From: Puffinus mauretanicus | Taxonomy: Eukaryota > Chordata > Aves > Procellariiformes > Procellariidae | Reading direction: 5' to 3' | NCBI GenBank assembly: GCA_023333565.1 | Contig: JAJKFH010002438.1 | Coordinates: 1,550,001 to 1,614,000 of the forward strand | Length of the DNA: 64,000 nucleotides | Shown: one piece after another, positions 36,406 through 46,547 of the stretch | How the letters are laid out: every line of letters begins with the position of its first letter | How positions within the stretch are numbered: the first letter of the stretch is position 1 | Program-made: the position numbers and the translations under genes | The notes under the pieces: generated by a model | Databases searched by the model: none | What the model was told of the DNA's origin: nothing | What the model saw: only the letters and a program-made list of their open reading frames with translations

Positions 36406-39400
36406 CAGTTTATTTGTCAAATACACAATGACTCTATAAAATTCTAAGCAGAAATTGCCTAGTTTAGACACATTAACTGGAATGATTGTGATTTTTGTAA
36501 AATGCTTGTTGAGCTTTCATATCCCTTCCTTCCTGAGGGATACCATTTCCAACAGTACGCTTCTAAGCCTCCCATTTAGCGCACCATGATACCCAAAGCT
36601 GAGTTCATGGCATCTTAACTATGGCAGTTTAAAAAAAAAAAAAAAAAGAAGAAAGAAACAGTACATTGATTACAAAGACATTTAATCTTAAGAATCTGCA
36701 TGGTTGTATTTTAGAGTACAGGATTTTTTTCTAGTCCTCTTCCTGGGGGAAAATACCCAGTAGGAATGGGAGCTCCTTATTTCATTGCTTTTACAATAGT
36801 GAGTTATCTCTGATATTCGATGTCTTGTTGACTAGTATGTGTAGTCTTTCTAAATCCAAGCTTTGCCTGACTTCATAGCACTCTAAACATCTGCACTTAG
36901 AAAGTAAATTAACTACATCTGTGGCTGTTTTAGCAGTCAATTAATCAGCTTCCTATTAGAAAGAAAAAAATACCCTAAACCAAAGTGTGATTCTGGAGAT
37001 AAAATAAAGATGAATCTCAAGTCTTGTGAAGCATCAGACCTGAACAGGAAATCAGCTGAGGCTTCTTCATCATTACAGCTAAAAAAGGAGTAAATGAACT
37101 CACCACTGGCTCAAACTTTAATACTTAATTCTACTAGTCCTGATGTTACTTGTAATAAGGAGATTAAGATCCAATACTAAAATGGGAGGAAGAGATCGAA
37201 ATGATTCGTTAGACCAGTCATTTAATGAAGCACCATTTTATCAATGCATGCTATGCCCAATTTGATGGGACTCCTCAATAATTCAATTTCAGTCAATGGT
37301 GGAAGGAATAAGCTCTCTGAAAGCACACACTGCTCTACCTTAAAGTTCATTACTAAACTCTTCCCTTTCAGTGCCCGGAACAGGCATTACAAATGCAGCC
37401 CTCCCCCGTATGCTACCAGACGATGGCAGTCAAAAGAATTAAGCATTAAAACAAAGCCTTCCATCAATACAGAAAAAACACAGGAAAGTAAAACAGGTGA
37501 CAGCATTGTGCTAGAGAATCTTTTTTCTTGCATAGTTCTGAGGGAGGAAAAAAAAAGGCTCCAAAAACAGTTTTACTGAAATCTGATATGGGGATACTTC
37601 AGCAATTAGGAATTTTGTACGGCAGACACCAAGACCTTAATTAGCATAGCATTATAAAACCCGGGCATCCTTCTGGGTGCAAAGCTAAGTACATCACAGA
37701 TTGAGCTGACCACAACCTCAGCACCACGGAAATGAGAGCCTTTCCCTGGCAGGTACTGTCTGCAGTCATCCCGCGCCAGCAACACTGTGACAGCTTTGAA
37801 GAAAGGAAGAACTACTTAGCCATCGGAAATCACGGTAGTGGATTAGGAAAAGACCAAACAAATTGAGCAGAAAATTTAGCTACTTAGGTACCCATATTGC
37901 CCACTGCTACAGCATGCGAGAAGTCTCCCAGGATTTAAATACCATCCCCTCTTTTGAAGTTCTTCACTCAGTTCGTTTACCAGCACCACTAACCAGACCG
38001 ATCTCTGACTGCATCTCAAACTGGCCCCCATTTTTAGAGTTGTCTACTATAAAATTTCACAATAAAAGCGACATCAGTTGTGGAAATTTTCTAGTGAAAA
38101 GTACCGATCTAACTTTTTTTTGTTTCCTTTGAAAATGACATTTACTAAATAGACCTGTGCTTCTCCTCCCTGCAATAATTTTCAGCTGAAGCTGGCAAAT
38201 GGATTACATTTAGCTAAAGGAACATGTTGTCTTGGATCTGTTAATCCTATTAGTTACCTGGAAACAGGTAACAAGGTTGAGGAGATGCCTTTTTAGTGCT
38301 TCTACAGAGAAAAAGTAGACCTTAACTAGCTGTAAAGCATATAGATCCCTCTAGGGCAGCTCACAGTGTTAAAATTTGTTCCTGTAATGCAATAAACATG
38401 AGTGACGAAGCACCTTTATATGGATACATACAGCTACATCTACACTGGAAGTTTCAGTAAAAACCTGGCTCTCCAGCAAAGCAGCTGCATTCAGTGCAAA
38501 ACTGATCTCTGATGCAAGAAAATTTTTTACTTCAGGTTTGCAAAAAAACTGAGCTGGTGTCACAAAAAAAACCCCCCATGCTTCACCTTTTTGCGTCTCT
38601 GATGTCCACTCTCTCTTCCCTACTTAAATTGTAAGTTCCTCAGGGCAGAGACTTTCATTAGGAGTGCTATGCAGGAAGGGCCCTCAGGACACTGGAAAAC
38701 AAAACAATAGTTGGCACACATTTTCTAACTTGATGTGCTAACTTGTCCTCACATCCTCGAGCAAGGAAATTTATGTTATTCTGCTCACATACTATATTGC
38801 AAAAAAATTCAAAGTCATTGCACATTCGGTAAATTCTTGGCTTTATAAAGGAAACTTTGAAGGTACAGGACTTTTGCACAATTACGAAAAGGATGTAGCA
38901 TATCACATGCCCAGTTGATGCTTCCAACCTCTCCCTCTTTTCACTCAGTTTCATCAGTCACTAACTAAAGAGAAAGCAAGACAGGCCCAAGAATTCAGAT
39001 TTGAGCTTTCTCAAAAGAGTGAGTGTTTTGATACAACGGCATCTGTAACACGTGCTTCAGCCTTTTAAACTAAATCCTCCACCTGAGGCTGACTGGCATG
39101 GACATTCATAAATTACAGTCTTCATAACGAGCTTCAAGGCTGGCTTTCTAGTTGCTGGAACTTCAGAAAAACATTTTTGTAAATCTTGTCAATGGGGTAC
39201 AGCTTCACCCCAAGAGCCACCCTGCTCCTCACAGTTGCTGTGGATAACAAATAGCACGCACAGGACAATCCCATGCACAGCCAGGGCTTCCTTCCAGAAT
39301 ACAAAAGACTCCCTGCGCCTGAGCATTTCTGATCAGTTAGTGTGTCGTTGCGCAGCTCACTACGACGAAGGACACAGGAGAAAGGTGGGAGAGCGGCAAG

Positions 39401-41528
39401 GCAAGCTGTGCTTACTGCTCGCCCTTACCTTAGCAGACACCTACGAAAGGTCATCTCTTCATCTTGCAAAACCTACTGCCAGCACAACTGGGAAGTCGGT
39501 TACAATCCACAGCGCTCCGGTTTGCTTCTGCATGTTATATAAAAGGAGGACCTCAAAGGTACTTCTAAGGCTTGGAGGAAAACGTCGGTTTACTTTTAGA
39601 AATACCAAAACACCACCTCCCACCCAAAGAAAATCCCCAAACCATCACGACTCTTTCCCCATCCTTTCCTCCACTCTCTTAAGACACCCAAACCTGGCTA
39701 TAAATTTCTGCCAGACTGTTTTCAGGGGCAGCGGTGATGTGCCAGGTATTATTGAAAGTTCAACACGTGTATTACAGCTTGCGTTATATGACATAGCTCA
39801 TCTTCAAGGACAAGTTACCTCAAAAAGGTCTAGGATGGGGAAAAAAAAAAAAAAAATCATAATATAATGCGAAGGCTATCACAACCCAATCAAAATCCTC
39901 CCTATTCTCTCCAAAAATAACTCCCCCCCAATCTCAGTGGCTTCAGTGAAAATTGGCTTTCTTCCTCTACCAACAGCCAAGAACCAAACTGCATCTCAGG
40001 AAGAGCCCAGGCATCCACTCTTCCTTGAAGGGCACTGAGGAGCTCAACTACCGCAGCAAGTCTGAAGGACATCGCAGCAACGCAGTGGGATACTCAGCAC
40101 ATCATCTTTTTCCCCAATGACACTTAAGAGGAAACTGAGGTAACAGAGACGTATTTCAGTTGAAACAGCAGAGCAGTGCACATATTTGGAGGCCTGCTCA
40201 GCAACTCATCCTGCCAGAAAGAAGAAAATTTCCTCTGGCTCAGACTAAGCTCCTTGCTCTTCAAAGGTACTAAACAGTAAAGCTTTTCCTCTATGGTCAT
40301 ATTAACATGCAAAGTGACTCAAGACTATCCATTCTGATCCCCATCCTTAAGTGCTCTGCTCAGCTAGAGGTGCACTTCACCCATCTGACAGCATAAACTC
40401 CAGCTCCCCTGAAATCTTTTCAGCTTGTTTAGAAACATCCAGCACAGACACTGGCCTAGATTAGGAGTGCAGTTACGCACACACAAATGGTCTTGACCCA
40501 CTTCTATCGCATCGTCTTGACTAGTCAGAGCTGTGAACTCTGATTTATTATTAGCACCAGAACAAAAGCCTGTGTATATACATGAGGTCTTATGAATGCC
40601 CATTCACTATACAGGCAAGGAATGAAAAGAATCGTTCTATTATTTCCCATCATCATCCTCCTCTCACCAACCCACCGAAAGACCCACTAAATGCCATCGC
40701 TATAGAAATACCTTTGAATGGCAGTGTTCGGCTCCCGTTCAGAGCAGACACCACCAGACCCGGTGAGTTAGCTAAGCACCAGTTGGCACAGGCATGGTGA
40801 ACTGAACGTCCTTCTGAGATGGACAGAACTCTTAATATTCAAGTAAGCAAAAGCAGCTTAATGTGGGTTTCCCTTTACACAATAACAAAGAGTTTCAAGA
40901 CTCAGTTTCCCCTCCCTAAAATATACTATACTGCAAAGTGGAGGGACTGCTTCAACCAAAGTCAAACATGAAGGCAGTTTCTCCTTCAGAAGCATTTGTG
41001 GGTTTTAGCTCTCCAGCTTACAGGAAAGGTGAATAATTCCGGGGTACAAAGTAAAAAATCCCACCACAAAAAGCAGCAAGGTTGCTGTCCAGGACATTAA
41101 AGCACCCCTTATAGCAAGAGCACGTTTCATGCTTCATTATCATAAATACAGTTCTCTACAGGACTCTAATGCAGCTCATACAGAGGAGCAAGCAAATGTA
41201 GGAGGGTGAGATTTGCTAAAGGACCGAACAGAGGGTTTACAGTTCATCCCTGAGGCACATACGCTGCCTGAAATTGCAGTATAAATGTAAAAATAAAGAA
41301 ATCGATCTCATCTAAAAGAAAGGAAGTTGTCCCCTGTTCCTAAATGACTGCGCTATTCCTCTCTTTGAAGAAGAGCATGTATTTGCACAAAAGGCAATCT
41401 TCTGGCTTCATGTCGCCAGAGAAATTTTAAAAATGTAAGCAAATCCAGGAGTTTTGCTTCTAGGATAAATAAAGCTAAATAAGGCAAAGGTTATTGCATT
41501 TGTCTCCCTGCTCTCATCATGAAACTAG
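36406..41528. other. noncoding sequence with scattered open frames
   Basis: About 5 kb with a 17-A run near 36,631, another near 39,841, and no recognised repeat. A plus-strand open frame of 210 codons at 39,235-39,867 is the longest outside the CR1 and the CpG island. It starts at TTG, has a late first ATG and no domain. A 44-nt exon-like segment on the minus strand is listed separately. Confidence 0.4.
38258..38301 (-). other. candidate internal exon, 44 nt
   Basis: The minus strand shows an excellent acceptor, CTACTTTTTCTCTGTAG, then 44 bases, then the donor TTTCCAG followed by GTAACTAATAG. One frame reads ALKRHLLNLVTCFQ and leaves in phase 0; a second frame is also open. The plus strand at the same place shows an equally good pair of signals (acceptor CCTATTAG, donor GGAAACAG followed by GTAACA), because the sequence TTACCTGGAAACAGGTAA is an inverted repeat. 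This lowers confidence in either exon. Confidence 0.2.
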
Positions 41529-41589
41529 GATCCTCGTCTCATCTAAGCAAGTTGATAACCTGCTGAAGACTCAATTAACTCCAAGCCAG
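41529..41589 (+). other. candidate exon A of a plus-strand transcript, 61 nt
   Basis: The acceptor has a pyrimidine tract, TTTGTCTCCCTGCTCTCATC, with no AG until CATGAAACTAG. The 61-nt block ends at a consensus donor, AAGCCAG followed by GTGAGATC. One frame is open (ILVSSKQVDNLLKTQLTPSQ) and exits in phase 0, matching the next candidate exon 501 bases downstream. It is not a recognised protein and may be noncoding. The support is the splice-signal quality and the phase match with candidate exons B and C. Confidence 0.25.
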
Positions 41590-42090
41590 GTGAGATCTAT
41601 ACTAGAAAGCAAACTGCACCAAGCCACCACAAACCCTGCCCTTTCAGCTATAGACCCAGGCTAAAAAATTAGAGTAACTACTGATTTCAAATGTTATTTT
41701 AACATGTGATACAGAGCAGCGGAGAGAGCACTGCACACAATGCTCCAAAATCTTTGTGGCTTATTCTTTTATAGACAGAACTTGGAAACGCTGCTCTCCC
41801 ACCTGTGAGTTCCTACCCTTCATTGCACAAAACTTACGGCGTTGGCCTAAACACAAGAAGTAGGCTGCCAGCTCGAAACATGTTTTGAAACTAAAGTTAA
41901 AACTGTGACAGACTTTGCAATTATAACAGTCAACTACCAAACACAGTGCTGTAAGGAGAAGCGTTACTTCAAACTTCAGTTTTCCCAGTGTGACAAAACA
42001 TGGAGGTAGCAGGTACCCTCTGGTGTTTTTGAGTTACATAGAAAGGGGAAGAAAAGGTTCTGTTTGACCACATCCTTCCTTTTCTTGCAG

Positions 42091-42220
42091 ATGCCTGTGC
42101 TCCCTGCTCATATAATCACTGCAAGATTTTGCCACAAGAGAATTGCCACACGCAGCTCCCTGCTGTCGTGCAACGTACACAGCCCTTCGCACCAACGCCC
42201 TGAAGCAGAAGAGCACCAGG
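42091..42220 (+). other. candidate exon B of a plus-strand transcript, 130 nt
   Basis: This has one of the best acceptors in the window: CACATCCTTCCTTTTCTTGCAG without the first two bases, with no AG for more than 30 bases upstream. The block has a typical internal-exon length of 130 nt and ends CACCAGG followed by GTAAGAAC. One frame is open across it (beginning MPVLPAHIITARF) and exits with one extra base, which matches the entry phase of candidate exon C. I recognise no domain. It could belong to a long noncoding RNA. Confidence 0.3.
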
Positions 42221-42819
42221 GTAAGAACTATGTGAGTGTCTGTGCACAGCAGAAGGAAGAACAGCCGCCCCTTTAGAAACCACCTTTAAGAAGCAGCACA
42301 AGCCTTGTCTCTCAGGGTGGGGATCTGCACTCGCATCACCCTACCCGGCTGCTGGGGTCACAAAGAGGCAGCCCTGGTCTCACCACGACCCTCCTGGCTC
42401 CGCAAAGCCTTCTCTTCCCTTCTGCTGGCACCTGCTCACATGCAGCTGTACAACGGGCCAGATGAAGGACCTCCCCAAAGATCCATCCAGAGAACCATCT
42501 CTAAAAACAGTACCCATTATTTAAAGGCAGGTGTAGAAAGGAGAAGAAAAATGATCCTTACCATTTTTTTTTCCTCATACGTGGGCTGAATGTTTCTGTT
42601 TAAGCACTCATCATTACAGAAACCTCCTGTTTTTCATAGTCTAACAAAGACCAACATGCATGTTGTTGGTGGAAGAGCAGTCGACCACTAATTGCCTCAC
42701 AGCCAGGTAACCAAACTGATTTTCATACTGTGCCTTTTGGACCATACCTCTTCTCTTCTCCTACTCCTTTGTGCAGGGGCAAGTTCTTTCATTTCAATAC
42801 TAGCCAATACTTCAGGAGA

Positions 42820-42915
42820 CATGAGTTCAAGTTCTTGCACCACTACACAGTTCCTGTGTAGTCATGGATGACCCATTTACTTTCTTGTGCTTTTATTCCC
42901 CATCTGCAAAGAGAA
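42820..42915 (+). mobile_element. MIR-like SINE fragment
   Basis: GAGACATGAGTTCAAGTTCT, then TTCCTGTGTAGTCATGGATG, ACCCATTTACTTTCTTGTGC and TATTCCCCATCTGCAAAG follow the MIR order: GAGACCTGGGTTCAAGTCCT, CTGTGTGACCTTGGGCAAG, CACTTAACTTCTCTGTGCC and CAGTTCCCCATCTGTAAAAT. It is an old copy in plus orientation. If the candidate plus-strand transcript is real, it lies in the intron between exons B and C. Confidence 0.7.
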
Positions 42916-44099
42916 GGTGTCTTCCCCACACTGGAAAGACGCACCACTTTTCTACTTCAGCATGGTTTTGAGAGGATTAATATAAATGAAGCGTGCACAG
43001 AGATAAGCCTGACAAGAACACACAAGACATGGAAAGAGGAAGTACCACTGAGAAATGTAGTTCTAGCCAGATAATTGATCTTTCTCCCAAAAAACATTTT
43101 TCCTATCAAATTTGCAGCTCTATATTCAGCTGAGCATGTGACTAATTCCCTTTCCACAGCTAAATCCTTCCATTGGCTTATGTTAAATTTAAACATCAAA
43201 ACACCAATTTACATGCTCTTTAAGTAAATACGGAAGAGTTGCAGGCTCTTTGCAACATTCACATTAAGCTGCAAACCATACTTCCACTGATACTCAAGAA
43301 CATACCAGGTCTGGTCAAACCAGAATAAATTCTAGACTAATCACTGCATTGAAGAAGCATTAAGCATGTTTCTTCCCCTCCAAAGTTAGACAGTGCACGT
43401 ATCTTGGTCTTTGATGCTTGCTTTTTCCGAAAGTGTCAAAACAGTATCATCTGTGAAATGTGTCTGATATGCTCTTTTTGTTTACTTACGAGATGCAAAT
43501 AGATCCAAAGTTGTACAGTGCAAAGATATTGGATACAAAAATGTCTCAGAAAGACTCTGCAAAGCTGAACATTGAAACTTTTTCTGTTTAAAACTACCAC
43601 AGTGCCAGAACAGCCTTAGAGTTGGCCACGTGCATTTAATACTGTTAACTGCATACAAAGATAAGTGTTTTATTCAAGAAGATTTTTTTTTTGAAACTTT
43701 GATGGAGCCAAAGTTCTGTTAAAGTCAATTACTAGTTAAACAGTTCCACTCTTCTTCCCACAGCTAGTAAACAAGAGTATTTGCTTCTATCTTTCCCAAT
43801 TTTTCTTCTGCTCCCATTTTTATATTATTTTCTAATCCTTACTGATGTTATGAAGGGGTATATTCAAAACCAGTTGTTTCTCAATGTCACAAGTAAAAAC
43901 TCAGTGACTCCCCCAGCCCGGTCTACTCACTCAGTCTCTCTCAAGCCTGGCTGTTCCACTGCGAGACTCTGTCAAACAATCTGCCGCTTCAGCAAATGCA
44001 CCGACCATAGCCACCACACAAATCAGCTTGTAAAAAAGAGACGTGTGCATGTGCGAGAAAGATCTCCAAACCGCAGCTGCCACACAGCTCCTCACTTAC

Positions 44100-44171
44100 C
44101 TAGCCGTGCAGTGGTGGTGTAGGGCAGTTCAACACAGTTAGTCTCAAAACCTTTAAATGCTCAAGGGTGAG
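44100..44171 (-). other. candidate minus-strand exon, 72 nt
   Basis: The minus strand has the acceptor AAGTTTCTCTGAACTCCAG and, 72 bases later, a strong donor, CGGCTAG followed by GTAAGTGAGG. The one open frame ends in TAG exactly at the splice junction, so if real this would be an untranslated or terminating exon, for example part of a 5' untranslated region. It overlaps the candidate plus-strand exon C in antisense. Confidence 0.15.
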
Positions 44172-44449
44172 CTGGAGTTCAGAGAAACTTCTTAATTTTG
44201 AAGGGAGAAAAAAGATGCCAAGACTGAAAAAGAAGGAAGAGAGTAAATTAAGGGATATAAGATCTGAAGCAGAAAGGAGAAGTAAGTGGGAAAGGATTTA
44301 GAAGACCTGATGAGATGACTCTCACACCTCTACCCCTTACTTTTGGGAAGCATCAGCATACCATTTTAATTAACAATACTTAAGTGCTGGAGGCAACATT
44401 ACTCCTGAGTATTTTGGACTCTGAAAGACACAAGTAACACTTCACCTGC

Positions 44450-44520
44450 CAAAATCATCCCTGGCAAAACTCCACTGACATAAGTGGAACTACACCAAGC
44501 ATGAAATTGGCCCACAGTTG
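44450..44520 (+). repeat. old amniote interspersed repeat fragment
   Basis: CCTGGCAAAACTCCACTGAC, ATAAGTGGAACTACACCA and GAAATTGGCCCACA resemble a repeat common in turtle, crocodile and bird DNA: GCAAAACTCCCATTGACTTC, then AATGGAACTACACCAG, ending in a GGCCC block. It is probably the same family as, or a relative of, the copy at 17,963, which has the GGCCAGATC end. The family name is not certain. Confidence 0.45.
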
Positions 44521-44550
44521 CTTCAAGACAATAAAGGCTTTGCTGTAGGA

Positions 44551-45112
44551 GATATGGGGCGTTTGTGGTTCTTTTTAATAAAGCCCAGCAAACAATTGTT
44601 TATTGTTCCTGAGCAAATATCGCTGACAATAAGCAAGCAGCTATCACACTCGCAGTACATGCTGTCTGTCCATATACTGCTAGGAAAACAACCGTCAATA
44701 AAGCAAGAAATTCTCAGCATCCTGTTCATATCATAGGAGATTAAAGACAGTTTAAATGCCTCTCAAAATGCCTACAAGATCCACAAGCAATTATTCCCAT
44801 TTTTAAACGACATTCTTCCATGCTCCTACTTCTCTGCCAAGTCAATGAAAGTTAAATATCCTCATTGGTGCTACAGGATTTAGCACACACATATACGTAC
44901 CACAACGCAGAACAGCACCACTGCCAGAGTTAGTTATTCAACAATACTCCCACCACAAACTATACACAGCGACCACATTATGCTCACACAGAAGCATCTT
45001 TTCCTCATTTTGTCGCGTTTTTGTTTGACTATGTGAATTCTCAGCAAAACCCAAAAAGTTCACATGTCCCTGCCTCTCTCTCGAGCTTGCTACAAGCATG
45101 CCCTGAACTTAC
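44551..45112. other. noncoding sequence
   Basis: Unique sequence between the candidate poly(A) site and the minus-strand candidate exon 2. No repeat or gene was recognised. Confidence 0.4.
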
Positions 45113-45192
45113 AGGACCAGACTCTGCTCCAACGCCAGCCACAGCCGTACACCGCATTCGCACAATATCGATTTATGCCAGAACTCATTAAG
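45113..45192 (-). other. candidate exon 2 of a minus-strand gene, 80 nt
   Basis: The minus strand shows a very good acceptor, TTGGATTTTTTTCATAG, then 80 bases, then the donor GGTCCT followed by GTAAGTTC. It lies 997 bases downstream of the CpG-island donor at 46,190, a sensible first-intron length. Two frames are open. One holds an ATG four bases into the exon (start MSSGINRYC) with a weak context (T at -3), so the segment could be either the first coding exon or 5' untranslated sequence. No protein was recognised. Together with exon 1 this is the most plausible piece of host-gene structure in the window. Confidence 0.33.
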
Positions 45193-46189
45193 CTATGAAA
45201 AAAATCCAACGGAAGAAGCAAACAAGTAGTTAAGTTACACAGAGCTCCTGTGTTGCACCCCTTCTTCCCCTTGTGAACCCCCAAAATACATTTATCCATG
45301 CATTTACACTGGCCAGCTGCACTGCCTTTCAACCCAACGCATAGGAAAATCTGGACATTTGGACTCTCGGGGCCTTTGAGGGAAACTTTGACAGAACTGC
45401 TCCGGGAGGGATGGAAGCACAGGCAGACAGCGCAAGTCTTTGGGGCTTTTACTTTTTTTAAAGATTTGTAAGGAAACAGCCACGCTCCACACTTTGGACA
45501 TTTGAAGTTCTGCTGCTCTAAATTCACATTTAACAGGGCAGGACATACAGAAAATAAAATATGTATATTTTTTAATTGCTTTTCCTCTTCCACCTCTTCT
45601 TCCTATCCAACACCACACGCACGCGGCCCCACCAGGCTGCAGCCCACGGACCCCGCGGGGGTGCCCCGACCACAGCAAAAAAGTCACCAGAGAATAAAAG
45701 TTGCCCCACCGGCAAGCCGAAACTCCCCCCCCCGGCTCCGCAGCCCCGGCGACCCAGGGGTCGGGGAACCCGCAAAGCAGCAGCTAACGGCTCGGCCGCG
45801 GGGGTCGGCGGGCGCCCGGCCGGCGGGACCGGCAGCTCCCTCGCGGCTCCGCGCAGCCCCCCCCCCCGGGCGCCCTTCTACTTCGCTCCCCCCCCTTATT
45901 TTTTTTGCAGAGCCACGATTAACTCCCCGGGTTTCCCCTCAGGAATGAGGGCGCAGAGACGGGGCTCTCCCGCAGGAGCCCCACGGCCCGGGGGTGCCAC
46001 CGCCTCCCGCCCCGCAAAGCCCTTCCCGCTAGCGGCACCCCGACAGCTCGGGGAGCGGGTGCGGTGATGGGACACCCCCCTCTCACGCCGCGGACCCTCA
46101 CAGGGAGCCGCCTTCCCTCAGCCACCCGCCGGCTGTCCCGTCCCACCCCGCCAGCGCCGCGCCTTTGTGTGAGGAGACACAAAACCTAC

Positions 46190-46400
46190 CTCGCCGGGGC
46201 GGCTCTCCCCGCCCGGCAGCGCGGGGGACGAGGGCAGGGAGACCCCGAGGCGCCCGGCGGGAGGAGGGAAGGAGGGAGGCCGGCAGCCGCCTGCCCGCTC
46301 GCTGACTGACTGACTGACTGCCTGCCCGCCGGCGCGGCCCCGCCACACGCGCGGAGCCGGCCCGGCCTCGCCTGAGGGGAGCGGCGGGGCGGGCCGGGGG
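46190..46400 (-). other. probable 5' untranslated exon 1, minus strand
   Basis: Reading the minus strand away from the GC boxes and the response element at 46.4 kb, the transcript would run through a GC-rich region of roughly 200 bases and reach a good donor: CCCCGGCGAG followed by GTAGGTTTTG. The exact start site is not visible in a TATA-less island, so 46,400 is an estimate. No convincing start codon opens a long recognisable frame, so the exon is likely untranslated. It is paired here with candidate exon 2 at 45,113-45,192. Confidence 0.4.
46304..46319 (+). repeat. (GACT)4 tetranucleotide repeat in the 5' region
   Basis: Four exact GACT units (AGTC on the minus strand) within the presumed transcribed part of the CpG island, about 115 bases inside the putative exon 1. 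Repeats at such positions can vary in length between individuals; no function is implied. Confidence 0.85.
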
Positions 46401-46410
46401 CGGGCCCGCC

Positions 46411-46420
46411 GCTGAGTCAC
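46411..46420 (-). promoter_or_regulatory. antioxidant response element core (NRF2-MAF/AP-1 type site)
   Basis: On the minus strand the bases read GTGACTCAGC, a perfect fit to the antioxidant response element core RTGACNNNGC, and they include the AP-1 heptamer TGACTCA. It lies immediately next to two GC boxes inside the island, a promoter-proximal place. Sites of this form are bound by NRF2 with small MAF proteins or by AP-1 or BACH factors. Whether the site works here is inference, but location and match are both good. Confidence 0.5.
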
Positions 46421-46429
46421 CGCCGAGGC

Positions 46430-46547
46430 CGCCCGGCCGCCTCCTTTGTTGTCAGGCGTGGAAAAATCCGGGGTGGGGGGGGGGGCTTGGCTGGGTGGAA
46501 ATCCCGAGAGAAACGGGGGAAAAAAAAGGGGGTGCGTGGAGGCGGAG
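46430..46547 (+). other. possible plus-strand exon 1 with splice donor
   Basis: The segment ends at a consensus donor, GGAGGCGGAG followed by GTGAGCGCC, in the right half of the island, preceded by G-rich sequence (a 12-G run near 46,480). If the promoter fires in both directions, this would be the first exon of a plus-strand transcript. The start position is a guess, and no downstream partner exon was found with confidence; an acceptor-like site at 57,209 is one possibility. GC-rich islands contain many donor-like matches by chance. Confidence 0.2.

Larger units (their letters stand above)
43764..44550 (+). other. candidate terminal exon C with polyadenylation signal
   Basis: The acceptor CCACTCTTCTTCCCACAG precedes an open frame that stays in phase with candidate exon B and runs to a TAG at 44,120-44,122. 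The predicted residues include one hydrophobic stretch of about 20 (around YLLLSFPIFLLLPFLYYF). Downstream is AATAAA at 44,530-44,535 followed by a G/T-rich region (GTTTGTGGTTCTTTTT), the expected layout of a poly(A) site; a second AATAAA sits at 44,577. The untranslated part contains an old interspersed repeat. No homolog is recognised, and the first 60 bases are very pyrimidine-rich for an exon. Confidence 0.22.

Noticed and set aside
45090..45593. 167-codon minus-strand frame with CPKC and other cysteine pairs suggesting a zinc finger
   Set aside because: Spacing of cysteines and histidines fits no known finger; the frame crosses the better-supported splice sites at 45,113-45,192.
45576..46067. 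163-codon plus-strand frame in the CpG island
   Set aside because: Pro/Ala/Arg-rich low-complexity translation, contradicted by equally open frames on the same and opposite strands.
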